Positions 26,758 to 33,474 of a DNA stretch of 64,000 nt are shown piece after piece. The position numbers were made by a program, and so were the translations under genes. This DNA is from CAZHGD01 sp964531735 (GTDB taxonomy: Bacteria; Armatimonadota; UBA10988). Each line of letters begins with the position of its first letter. Position 1 is the stretch's first letter. The stretch is from assembly GCA_964531735.1 (NCBI GenBank), contig CAZHGD010000013.1, positions 1 through 64,000 of the forward strand, written 5' to 3'. Under the pieces are notes generated by a model. That model was not told the origin of the DNA, searched no databases, and saw only the letters and a program-made list of their open reading frames with translations.

Positions 26758-27855
26758 TCAGGCCGCCGGTCGGTAGTTGGGCACCGCCCTCGGCTCGCCG
26801 CCACGCTCGATGCTCTCTTCGCTCACCAGCCCGGGCACGGTGTAGTCCAGGGCCCGGTAGACGTCAATCGGCGCCGGCGTCCCGGCCAGGACCGCGTTGA
26901 CGAAGTCGCGCACCACGAACCAATCGCCACCGCCATGACCGGTGCGCTGTGCGGCGGCGAGTGCCTCGCGGTACCACGCCGGCAGGTACTGCTCCTCGAA
27001 GTCCGCCAGCGGCCGCCAGTGGTCCGGGCCGTCGCACTGCTCCGCCAGCCAGACCTTCGCCGAGGCGTCGAAGCCGCGCGACGCCTCGTAGCAGCCTTTG
27101 GTACCTTGGACAGTGTAGTAGGTCATCAGGTGCGGGCGCTTCGAGATCATGTCGTTGCGGATCATCACCAGACCGCCCTTGGCCAGCTTGCAGGCCATGA
27201 CGGTCACGTCGTCCATACGACGTGCCGGCGGTGTCCAGCAACCCGAACCGTGGCACGACACGCTGACCACGCGGTCATCGAACCACTGCAGCAGGGGGCC
27301 CAGGCTGTGGGTGGGGTAGGTGCACCCGCGGCGCCCGACCTGCCAGGTGAAGCGCCAGGTGGGTCGCCCATCGGGCATGAAGTGCAGTTGCTCCAACTCG
27401 TGCGTGTACTCGCCCTCGCCGAAGTAGATGTCGCCGAAGAGGCCGTCGCGGATCATGGCGCCGACCAGCACGTTCGGCTGCAAGTAGCAGTAGTTCTCGG
27501 CCATCATGTAGGTGGCCGTGGAGGCCTCGGCCGCGGCGGCCAGTTGCGCGCATTCGTCCAGCGAGACCGCCGCGGTCACCTCGCAGAGCACGTGGATGTT
27601 GCGTTGCAGCGCGGCAATGGACTGCCGGGCGTGGAACTGCATGGGGGTGGCGATGACCACGGCGTCGATGCCGCTGTCGAGCATCTGGTCGTAGTTGGTG
27701 TACCAGTGCTCGAGCCCGTGCTGGCGCGCGGTGGCCTCGGCGGTAGTGGCATCCAGGTCACAGACGGCGGTGACCTGAGTCTCCGGACAGGCGCCGAATC
27801 CGGCGACGGTGCTCACGGCGCGGCGCGCACCGACGAGGCCGATCTTCAGGGGCAT
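26758..27855 (-). CDS. Gfo/Idh/MocA-family NAD(P)-dependent oxidoreductase
   Basis: 365 aa. N-terminal Rossmann fold beginning MPLKIGLVGARRAV, with the TAVCDLDATTAEATA strand and the IDAVVIATPMQFHARQ block; the EKP-type catalytic motif appears as CEVTAAVS near residue 96, a departure from the usual (C)EKPxA. The C-terminal alpha/beta domain has YMMAENYCYLQPNVLVGAMI. The family oxidises or reduces sugars, inositols and their derivatives. The loss of Lys at the EKP position is notable because that lysine usually takes part in catalysis and cofactor binding; a small group of family members with altered motifs exists. ATG 27855 has GGAG seven bases upstream. Adjacent genes do not specify a substrate. 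Confidence 0.88.
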   Translation of the reverse strand: MPLKIGLVGARRAVSTVAGFGACPETQVTAVCDLDATTAEATARQHGLEHWYTNYDQMLDSGIDAVVIATPMQFHARQSIAALQRNIHVLCEVTAAVSLDECAQLAAAAEASTATYMMAENYCYLQPNVLVGAMIRDGLFGDIYFGEGEYTHELEQLHFMPDGRPTWRFTWQVGRRGCTYPTHSLGPLLQWFDDRVVSVSCHGSGCWTPPARRMDDVTVMACKLAKGGLVMIRNDMISKRPHLMTYYTVQGTKGCYEASRGFDASAKVWLAEQCDGPDHWRPLADFEEQYLPAWYREALAAAQRTGHGGGDWFVVRDFVNAVLAGTPAPIDVYRALDYTVPGLVSEESIERGGEPRAVPNYRPAA

Positions 27856-27911
27856 GGCTCTGCTCCGCAGAGCCGGGTTGGCCAGGCGCGAGGGGGTTCC
27901 TCTGTGCGGGC

Positions 27912-28169
27912 TCAGGCGGCGCGGGCCGGTACGAGCAGCACGTCGACGCCGCAGCGATCGCGGACCCGCGCCTCTACTTCGCGCAGGTGGTCGTAGTAGG
28001 GGTGTGCACGTAGGGTGTGCGGAATCGGTCGCACCACCGGCCCATACCACCAACCGGCGTCCTGCTTGATGCCCTTGCGCACGATGCTGACCAACGGGAA
28101 CTCGGGCTCTTCGTCGTGGTAGGCGACTAGCAGCTCATCCACCACACTGCACAGAGTGTCGCCATCCAT
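27912..28169 (-). CDS. Small conserved-type protein of unknown function, coupled to the HEPN gene
   Basis: 85 aa, acidic N-terminus (MDGDTLCSVVDELLVAYHDEE) and an aromatic, basic middle (KQDAGWWYGPVVRPIP). No catalytic motif, membrane segment or signal peptide seen. Its ATG lies inside the 3' end of the frameshifted HEPN reading frame (35-base overlap), suggesting translational coupling. It might be a partner of the HEPN protein, but it has no similarity I can recognise to the nucleotidyltransferase antitoxins normally found with HEPN toxins, so that link is only positional. Confidence 0.6.
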   Translation of the reverse strand: MDGDTLCSVVDELLVAYHDEEPEFPLVSIVRKGIKQDAGWWYGPVVRPIPHTLRAHPYYDHLREVEARVRDRCGVDVLLVPARAA

Positions 28170-28564
28170 CGGCGGGCTCCTCCATCACGCCCAGCATGTC
28201 CAGCACCAGATACGCGTCGCTCCGCGCATCGGCATACTCGCGCTCGTCGAACTCCTGATCCGGATCATCGTCCGCCGCAACGCGCAGGTCGCGCAGGTTG
28301 GCGAGAGCGCGACGCACGCTCGCCAACCTGCGCGACCTGCGGGGGCCGCTCGCCGAAGGCCAAGTGGCTGCCGACCACCGTCTGGAGGTGTCGAGCCAAC
28401 TGAGCGTGGGCATACCACTCGTCGCCGGAGGGCAACTGATCCTTGGGCCACTCGCGCTGTTCGAGCCATCCGGCCGCGGCGGCATAGGCCGCGTAGTACA
28501 GCCGGCTGAAGCTGCTCCGCGGGTGGGCAGGCCACAGTCGCCCTGCAGCCTGCCAGCTATCCAT
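28135..28564 (-). pseudogene. HEPN-domain protein gene split by a one-base frameshift
   Basis: Two overlapping frames read as halves of one HEPN-type (UPF0332-like) protein. The N-terminal half from ATG 28564 (a GTG at 28576 is also possible) contains AAGRLWPAHPRSSFSRLYYAAYAAAAGWLE, then HAQLARHLQTVVG; it runs into a stop soon after. The C-terminal half in another frame contains RRALANLRDLRVAADDDPDQEF and YADARSDAYLVLDMLG, the usual second helix pair. Removing one base from the five-G run at 28341-28345 (plus strand) joins them into about 142 aa, a normal length. The run abuts a 23-bp perfect inverted repeat. HEPN proteins bind nucleic acid or nucleotides, often in toxin-antitoxin pairs; no RX4-6H RNase motif is apparent. 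Sequencing error and genuine decay are both possible. Confidence 0.65.
28283..28341. repeat. 23-bp perfect inverted repeat inside the HEPN gene
   Basis: Left arm 28283-28305 and right arm 28319-28341 are exact reverse complements over 23 bases with a 13-base spacer. The sequence starts CGCAGGTCGCG and the other arm ends CGCGACCTGCG. Such a long perfect hairpin within a coding region is uncommon; the right arm ends at the G run where the HEPN frame is broken. Confidence 0.9.
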
Positions 28565-28612
28565 GGCCAGGTCCACCCAGCCCCTTGCGATAGCTCACCC
28601 GCGGGGCCGTTC

Positions 28613-29701
28613 TCAGCCCATCGTCTCGCACACCAGGTCGCCCACCTGGCTGGTGCTGTAGCCCATCCGCCCGGCGGCCAGGCTCTTCAGCTTCGTGCCC
28701 GTGACCAGCTTGACCGCGTCCTCGATCTTGGTCGCCATGGCGTCTTCACCGAGCGTCTGGAGCATCATCGCCGCCGCGCAGATGGCCGCCAGCGGGTTGA
28801 TCACGCCCTGGCCCGTGTACTTCGGCGCCGAGCCACCGATCGGCTCGAACATGCTCAGGCCCTCGGGGTTGATGTTGCCACCCGCGGCGATGCCCATGCC
28901 GCCCTGAGTCATGGCGCCCAGATCGGTGATGATGTCGCCGAACATGTTCGAGGTCACCAGCACGTCGAACCACTCGGGGTTCTTGACCATCCACATGCAG
29001 GTGGCATCGACGTGGTAGTAGTCGCGCTTGATGTCGGGGAACTGCGCGGCGCCCATCTCGTGGAAAGCGCGCTCCCAGAGGTCGAACACGTAGGTGAGCA
29101 CGTTGGTCTTGCCCACCAGGCCGAGGGTGTTGGCGTCGCCGAGACCACGGGCCCGCTTGCCGTACTTGGCCGCGTACTCGAAGGCGTACTTGAGGCAGCG
29201 GTCCACCTGGAAACGCGTGTAGACCATTTCCTGCGTGGCCACCTCGTGCGGTGTGCCCTTGAGCGCCACGCCGCCCAGGCCGCAGTAGACGTCGCCGGTG
29301 TTCTCGCGCACCACGACGTAGTCGATGTGCTCGGGCCCCTTGCCCGCGAGCGGGCACTCGACGCCCGGGAAGAGCTTGACCGGACGCAGGTTGATGTACT
29401 GGTCCAGCTCGAAGCGCAGGCGCAGCAGGATGCCCTTTTCCAAGATGCCGGGCGCGACCTGCGGGTGACCGATGGCGCCGAGCAGAATGGCGTCGAAGTT
29501 GCCGCGCAGTTCGTCGGAAGCGCCGTCCGGCAGCGTCTCACCGGTGCGCAGGTAGCGGTCGCCACCGAAGTCGAACTCCGTCAGCGCCAGCTTGAAGCCG
29601 CCGAGATCCGCAGCGTGCTGCGCAACCTTGACCGCCTCGGCGGTGACTTCAGGACCTGTGCCGTCGCCCGGGAGGACGGCGATGCGATACGTCTTGGCCA
29701 T
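28613..29701 (-). CDS. leuB: 3-Isopropylmalate dehydrogenase
   Basis: 362 aa. Catalyses NAD-dependent oxidative decarboxylation of 3-isopropylmalate in leucine synthesis; cytosolic. Visible: IAVLPGDGTGPEV start, the arginine-rich substrate loop (LRLRFELDQYINLRPV), VVVRENTGDVYCGLGG, KTNVLTYVFDLW with the catalytic lysine, DNMFGDIITDLGAM-type metal site (here SNMFGDIITDLGAM) and SMFEPIGGSAPKYTGQG for NAD binding. The RENTGD form is closer to the actinobacterial-type branch than to enteric LeuB (RELTGG), so an isocitrate/tartrate-family paralogue cannot be fully excluded. ATG 29701; a TATACT element 56 bases upstream suggests its own promoter. No leuA, C or D in the window; neighbours are an HtrA protease and the HEPN gene. 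Confidence 0.9.
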   Translation of the reverse strand: MAKTYRIAVLPGDGTGPEVTAEAVKVAQHAADLGGFKLALTEFDFGGDRYLRTGETLPDGASDELRGNFDAILLGAIGHPQVAPGILEKGILLRLRFELDQYINLRPVKLFPGVECPLAGKGPEHIDYVVVRENTGDVYCGLGGVALKGTPHEVATQEMVYTRFQVDRCLKYAFEYAAKYGKRARGLGDANTLGLVGKTNVLTYVFDLWERAFHEMGAAQFPDIKRDYYHVDATCMWMVKNPEWFDVLVTSNMFGDIITDLGAMTQGGMGIAAGGNINPEGLSMFEPIGGSAPKYTGQGVINPLAAICAAAMMLQTLGEDAMATKIEDAVKLVTGTKLKSLAAGRMGYSTSQVGDLVCETMG

Positions 29702-29756
29702 AGGGGCTGCACCTCTCTCGCAGGTTGCGGCCCGGCGAGTGGCGCGGGCCGCTGAT

Positions 29757-29762
29757 AGTATA
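29757..29762 (-). promoter_or_regulatory. Candidate -10 element upstream of leuB
   Basis: Reading the minus strand gives TATACT, five of six consensus bases, in an otherwise GC-rich gap between the HtrA protease and leuB. It would give a leader of about 50 bases. A convincing -35 box at 16-18 bases is not visible, so confidence is modest. Confidence 0.35.
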
Positions 29763-29800
29763 ACCCAGGGCTGACCGACGAAGGTTGCGCCGGCGCCGCC

Positions 29801-30994
29801 TCAGATGCCCGGCACCGGCTCGTCGCCCTGCATCGGGTGCTCGGCCACGCGGCAGCGCACTTCGGCCTTCTCGCCGTTGCGCATCACCGTCAGCGTCAGC
29901 ACTTGGTCGATTGGCGACGAAGCGACCGCCAGGCGCAGGTCCCGCGGCGACTTGACGCGTTTGCCGTTGACCGCGACGACCACGTCCAGTGGCCGCACGC
30001 CGCCCTTGACGGCCGGCTGGTCGCGGTACAGGTTGACGACCACCGCGCCCTCGGTGCTCTTCATGCCGAGTTCGGCGGCATTGCGGCTGTTCAGTTGCTT
30101 GGCGATGATGCCGATCCACCCGCGCACCACGCGGCCGTGCTTCAGCAGTTGCTCGGCGTTCTGACGGGCGATGTTGCTCGGAATGGCGAACCCGATGCCC
30201 TGGTAGCCGCCGGTCTTCGAGAAGATGGCGGTGTTGATGCCGACCAGGCGGCCGGTGATGTCCACCAGCGCCCCGCCGGAGTTGCCCGGGTTGATGGCCG
30301 CATCGGTCTGTATGAACTCTTCGAAGTCGCTGACGCCGACGTCGTGCCGGCCCTTGGCCGAGACAATGCCCTGGGTCACCGTCTGGTTGAAGCCAAAGGG
30401 ATTGCCGACGGCAATGACCCATTCGCCGACCTGGAGCTGGTTGCTGTCGGCCCATTCGGCGACCGGCAGGTCCTGGCCCGGGATGCGCAGCACCGCGGTA
30501 TCGGACAAGGAGTCGCGGCCGATCACCTTGGCCACGAACTCGCGCGAATCGGCCATCGAGACGCGGATCTCGTCGGCGCCCTCGATGTTGTGGTTGTTGG
30601 TCACCACGATGCCGTGGGAGTCCACGATGACGCCTGAGCCCAGGCTCTGGGACGTCTGATCGGGTTGGCGGAGCCAACCGTCACCGGTCATGAAGTCGCG
30701 GAACGGGTCGTAGTAGCTCTGGCCCCGGATGATGCGAGTGGAGCTGATGTTCACGACGGCCGGGGTCACCTGGGCGGCGATCTGCGCGAACGCTTCGCTC
30801 AGTTTGCGCAGGTCGGCCACCGAGGCGCGCGGCGCCGGTGCCCCCGCGCCGCCGGTTGGTGTCGGCGCGGCGTTCTGTGCCGCGACCGAGGTGGTCGCGC
30901 GGCGGCGGTCACCCAGCCACTGACCAGCCAGCAGCCCGAGCAGAAACAGGATGATCGCCCCGGCGATCACGTCGCGGATGTGCAGCCGTTGCAT
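29801..30994 (-). CDS. HtrA/Deg-family periplasmic serine protease with one PDZ domain
   Basis: 397 aa. An uncleaved N-terminal membrane anchor or signal (IAGAIILFLLGLLAGQWLG) precedes a low-complexity linker. The trypsin-like domain (~75-280) carries the triad H135 (TNNHNI), D165 (SLSDTAVL) and S239 (NPGNSGGAL). A single PDZ domain (~295-385) contains GWIGIIAKQL and GGVRPLDVVVAVNGKRV. Such proteases degrade or refold misfolded envelope proteins; the single PDZ with an N-terminal anchor resembles DegS/HtrA rather than DegP. The TNNHNI form replaces the more usual TNNHV. It is between mtnA (44 bases upstream) and leuB (99 bases downstream), all on the minus strand. Confidence 0.95.
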   Translation of the reverse strand: MQRLHIRDVIAGAIILFLLGLLAGQWLGDRRRATTSVAAQNAAPTPTGGAGAPAPRASVADLRKLSEAFAQIAAQVTPAVVNISSTRIIRGQSYYDPFRDFMTGDGWLRQPDQTSQSLGSGVIVDSHGIVVTNNHNIEGADEIRVSMADSREFVAKVIGRDSLSDTAVLRIPGQDLPVAEWADSNQLQVGEWVIAVGNPFGFNQTVTQGIVSAKGRHDVGVSDFEEFIQTDAAINPGNSGGALVDITGRLVGINTAIFSKTGGYQGIGFAIPSNIARQNAEQLLKHGRVVRGWIGIIAKQLNSRNAAELGMKSTEGAVVVNLYRDQPAVKGGVRPLDVVVAVNGKRVKSPRDLRLAVASSPIDQVLTLTVMRNGEKAEVRCRVAEHPMQGDEPVPGI

Positions 30995-31037
30995 CGACGT
31001 CCCTCAACGCCTATTGTGCCCTGAACCACCGGAATCG

Positions 31038-32084
31038 TCACGCCTGGGCCAGCGCTGGCAGCGACTCCCGGTACGGGGGCCGCGCGATGCCACGCTCGGT
31101 GATGATACCGGCGATCAGCTCGCCGGGCGTGACGTCGAAGGCCGGGTTGAAGACGTCGACCTCGGCGGGTGCGGTGGCCACGCCGGCCACGCGGCGCACC
31201 TCGTCGGGGCGGCGCTCCTCGATGGGAATCGCGCCACCGGTCGGCAGGCTCATGTCGAACGTGCTCCACGGCGCGGCGACGTAGAACGGGAGCCCATGGT
31301 GCTTGGCCAGCACGGCGACACTGTAGGTGCCGATCTTGTTGGCCGCGTCACCGTTGGCCGCGATCCGATCGGCTCCGGTGATGACGCAGTCGAGGCCGCC
31401 TTGGTGCATGAGCCAGCCGGCCATGTTATCGCACAGCACAGTCACGGGAATGCCCAGGCGTTCGAGTTCCCAGGCGGTCAGCCGCGAGCCTTGCAGCAAC
31501 GGTCGGGTCTCATCGGCGTAGACGCGCGCCACGCGGCCCTGTTCGGCGGCGGCCCGAATGACTCCGAGCGCCGTGCCGTAGACGCCACTGGTGGCCAGCG
31601 CACCGGCGTTGCAGTGCGTCAGGATGCGCGCTCCGGGCGGCACGACGGTGGCGCCGTGGCGGGCCATGGCCTCGTTGGCCGCGCGGTCCTCGGCCAGGAT
31701 CTGGTTGGCCTCGGCCAGCAGAGCGTGGCGTAGCGCGTCGGCGGCACCGGTGTGTTGCTCGACCACCCGCCAACAGCGCTCCAGCGCCCAGAACAGGTTC
31801 ACCGCCGTCGGGCGGGTGCGCGCGAGTCGGTCGCGGGCCACGGCCAGGTCGGCGCGTAGTGCGGGCAGGTTCTCGGCTTGGCTCACCTGGGCGGCAAGGG
31901 CCAGACCATAGCCGGCGGCCACGCCGATGGCCGGTGCGCCGCGGACCCGCAGCACCTCGATTGCCTCGGCCAGGGTCTCCAGTTGACGGCAGTCGAGCCA
32001 GAGCAGTTCGCGTGGTAGCTTCGTCTGGTCGATCAGCCGCACCGCCCCGTCATGCCAGCCCACGGTCAGGATTTCGTCTCGCAT
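31038..32084 (-). CDS. mtnA: S-methyl-5-thioribose-1-phosphate isomerase
   Basis: 348 aa. Converts methylthioribose-1-phosphate to methylthioribulose-1-phosphate in methionine salvage. Key features: VRGAPAIGVAAGYG near residue 47, catalytic C158 in ILTHCNAGALATSGVYGTA and D239 in ITGADRIAANGDAANKIGT, which correspond to the Cys/Asp pair of characterised MtnA. These features separate it from the related eIF2B alpha and ribose-1,5-bisphosphate isomerase families. The ATG at 32084 is chosen by homology to family starts; the frame is open to 32174. No mtnK, mtnB or mtnN is in the window. It is the second gene of the long minus-strand run, after a small membrane protein. Confidence 0.95.
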   Translation of the reverse strand: MRDEILTVGWHDGAVRLIDQTKLPRELLWLDCRQLETLAEAIEVLRVRGAPAIGVAAGYGLALAAQVSQAENLPALRADLAVARDRLARTRPTAVNLFWALERCWRVVEQHTGAADALRHALLAEANQILAEDRAANEAMARHGATVVPPGARILTHCNAGALATSGVYGTALGVIRAAAEQGRVARVYADETRPLLQGSRLTAWELERLGIPVTVLCDNMAGWLMHQGGLDCVITGADRIAANGDAANKIGTYSVAVLAKHHGLPFYVAAPWSTFDMSLPTGGAIPIEERRPDEVRRVAGVATAPAEVDVFNPAFDVTPGELIAGIITERGIARPPYRESLPALAQA

Positions 32085-32206
32085 CGCCCAGCTCAACTCT
32101 CCCGGCGCTCCACGGCACCGTCGGCCGCCCGAGCAGGCGGCCCTGCGGCAAGGGTAGCGGAGACTCGCGTTCAACGCCAGATGTCCGATGGCGGAGGATG
32201 GCTGGC

Positions 32207-32692
32207 TTAGGCCTCGGCGTCGGCGGCAACCGCGGTCCCGGCGCCGTCGACCACGGGCGCGGTCGCGTCCTGCGACTCGGTCGCGGGCTCGACCTCGGCT
32301 GCCGCGGGCGTGGCCATGGCCGCCAGCCCGGCCAGCGCGACCACGGCGGTGGCGATGGCCAGCAGGTCGTGGACCCGTTGGTGGAGCAAGCTGTGGTGCT
32401 GGTAGGGGATGATCCAGTGGACGGTGACGATTTGCAGTGCCGCGGCGCCGATGGCCAGCCAGGCAGCGGCGCGGGCCACCGGCCGAAGCGCCGTGGTGGT
32501 GGCCTGGATGCCGCAGATGGCGATCATCGCGCTGAGCGGCACCACCGCTCGACTCGCCCAGAAGCAGCTCATCTTCAGCGGCTGCGGGTCTTCGACCGGC
32601 CAGTACACGCCGGCCACCAGTACGCCGGCGATGCCCAGTATGGCCACCAGCCCACCGAGCCAGATGGGCGGTCGCTGACTATCGATGCTCAT
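32207..32692 (-). CDS. Small integral membrane protein of unknown function
   Basis: 161 aa. Four hydrophobic segments are visible: about 11-29, 45-65, 72-92 and 108-128, with a short charged N-terminus and a disordered acidic, Ala/Thr/Val-rich C-terminal tail of about 35 residues. Two aromatic/His residues between helices (VHWIIPYQHHSLLHQRVHD) could bind metal or heme, but no family is recognised. The ATG has a strong GAGGAGGG ribosome site. It lies 122 bases upstream of mtnA and diverges from the GNAT gene. Confidence 0.75.
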   Translation of the reverse strand: MSIDSQRPPIWLGGLVAILGIAGVLVAGVYWPVEDPQPLKMSCFWASRAVVPLSAMIAICGIQATTTALRPVARAAAWLAIGAAALQIVTVHWIIPYQHHSLLHQRVHDLLAIATAVVALAGLAAMATPAAAEVEPATESQDATAPVVDGAGTAVAADAEA

Positions 32693-32898
32693 GTTCCCTC
32701 CTCAGCCGCGACGCCGCGGCGTGGTGCCACGCGACGCCCGCCGGCCGCGGCTTCTTCGTGGCGAAGCTCCAACCAACGGCGCGATGGTGGTATGCTGCCA
32801 GCGACCGGTTGGGTTGTCGAGTTCGACGCCCGCCGCCGCCGGTCGCGTCGCCGGTACGATTGTTGTGACGCGCCGAGCGGGTGTCAAGGACTGGTCCG

Positions 32899-33474
32899 AT
32901 GACGGAGGCGCAGCCTGGCGTGCGCGTGGCCGGCGAACCGGACGTGGTGGAGTTGTCACGCCTGTACACGGCGCACCTGACCTACCACGAGCCGTTCGAC
33001 GCGGCCTTCCGGCCACGTGCCGACGGTGACTACGCGCGGCTCTGGCGGGGCGTCCTGGCCGACCACGATGAGCGGACGTTCGTTGCGGAGGCGCCGGCGG
33101 GGCTGGTCGGCTTCGCGCGGTGCAGGCTCTGTCGTCAACCGGCTGGCCGGCGGCAGCGCCTCCTGGACGCCTTGCTACGGCGCCGTCGCGCCGTCGTCAA
33201 CGGGCAGATCGTCGACTTCTTCGTGGACGCGGACCACCGCCGCGCCGGCGTCGGCACGGCGTTGCTGGCGGCGGCCAAGGACTGGTTTGGCCAACACGGC
33301 ATCGCCACGATGTGCCTGAGCGTCTGGGTGGCGAACGAGGCCGGGCTCGCCTTCTGGCAGGCGATGGGCATGCGCCCGCAGGTGCTCTCAATGCGCTGCT
33401 CGCTCGATGAGCAGCAGGACACCTCAACAGAAGGGCCAAGGCGGTCGGCAGCACTGCCGGAAGGGACTGGATGA
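32899..33474 (+). CDS. GNAT-family N-acetyltransferase
   Basis: 191 aa. The GNAT fold is visible from the acetyl-CoA loop (VDADHRRAGVGTALLAAA, a conserved R-R-x-G-x-G-x type signature) and motif B (TMCLSVWVANEAGLAFWQAMGM). Acceptor unknown. ATG 32899 is preferred to an upstream GTG at 32881 because AAGGA lies about nine bases before it and family members begin near this point. Its TGA overlaps the next gene (ATGA at 33471-33474), so co-translation with the glycosidase-like gene is likely. The C-terminal ~25 residues are charged and disordered. The insertion of RRQRLLDALLRRRR near residue 85 is unusually basic. Confidence 0.88.
   Translation: MTEAQPGVRVAGEPDVVELSRLYTAHLTYHEPFDAAFRPRADGDYARLWRGVLADHDERTFVAEAPAGLVGFARCRLCRQPAGRRQRLLDALLRRRRAVVNGQIVDFFVDADHRRAGVGTALLAAAKDWFGQHGIATMCLSVWVANEAGLAFWQAMGMRPQVLSMRCSLDEQQDTSTEGPRRSAALPEGTG

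Noticed and set aside
32123..32142. Seven-base hairpin GGCCGCC/GGCGGCC upstream of mtnA as a riboswitch or terminator
   Set aside because: Short, GC-only, no conserved riboswitch elements; expected by chance at this base composition.
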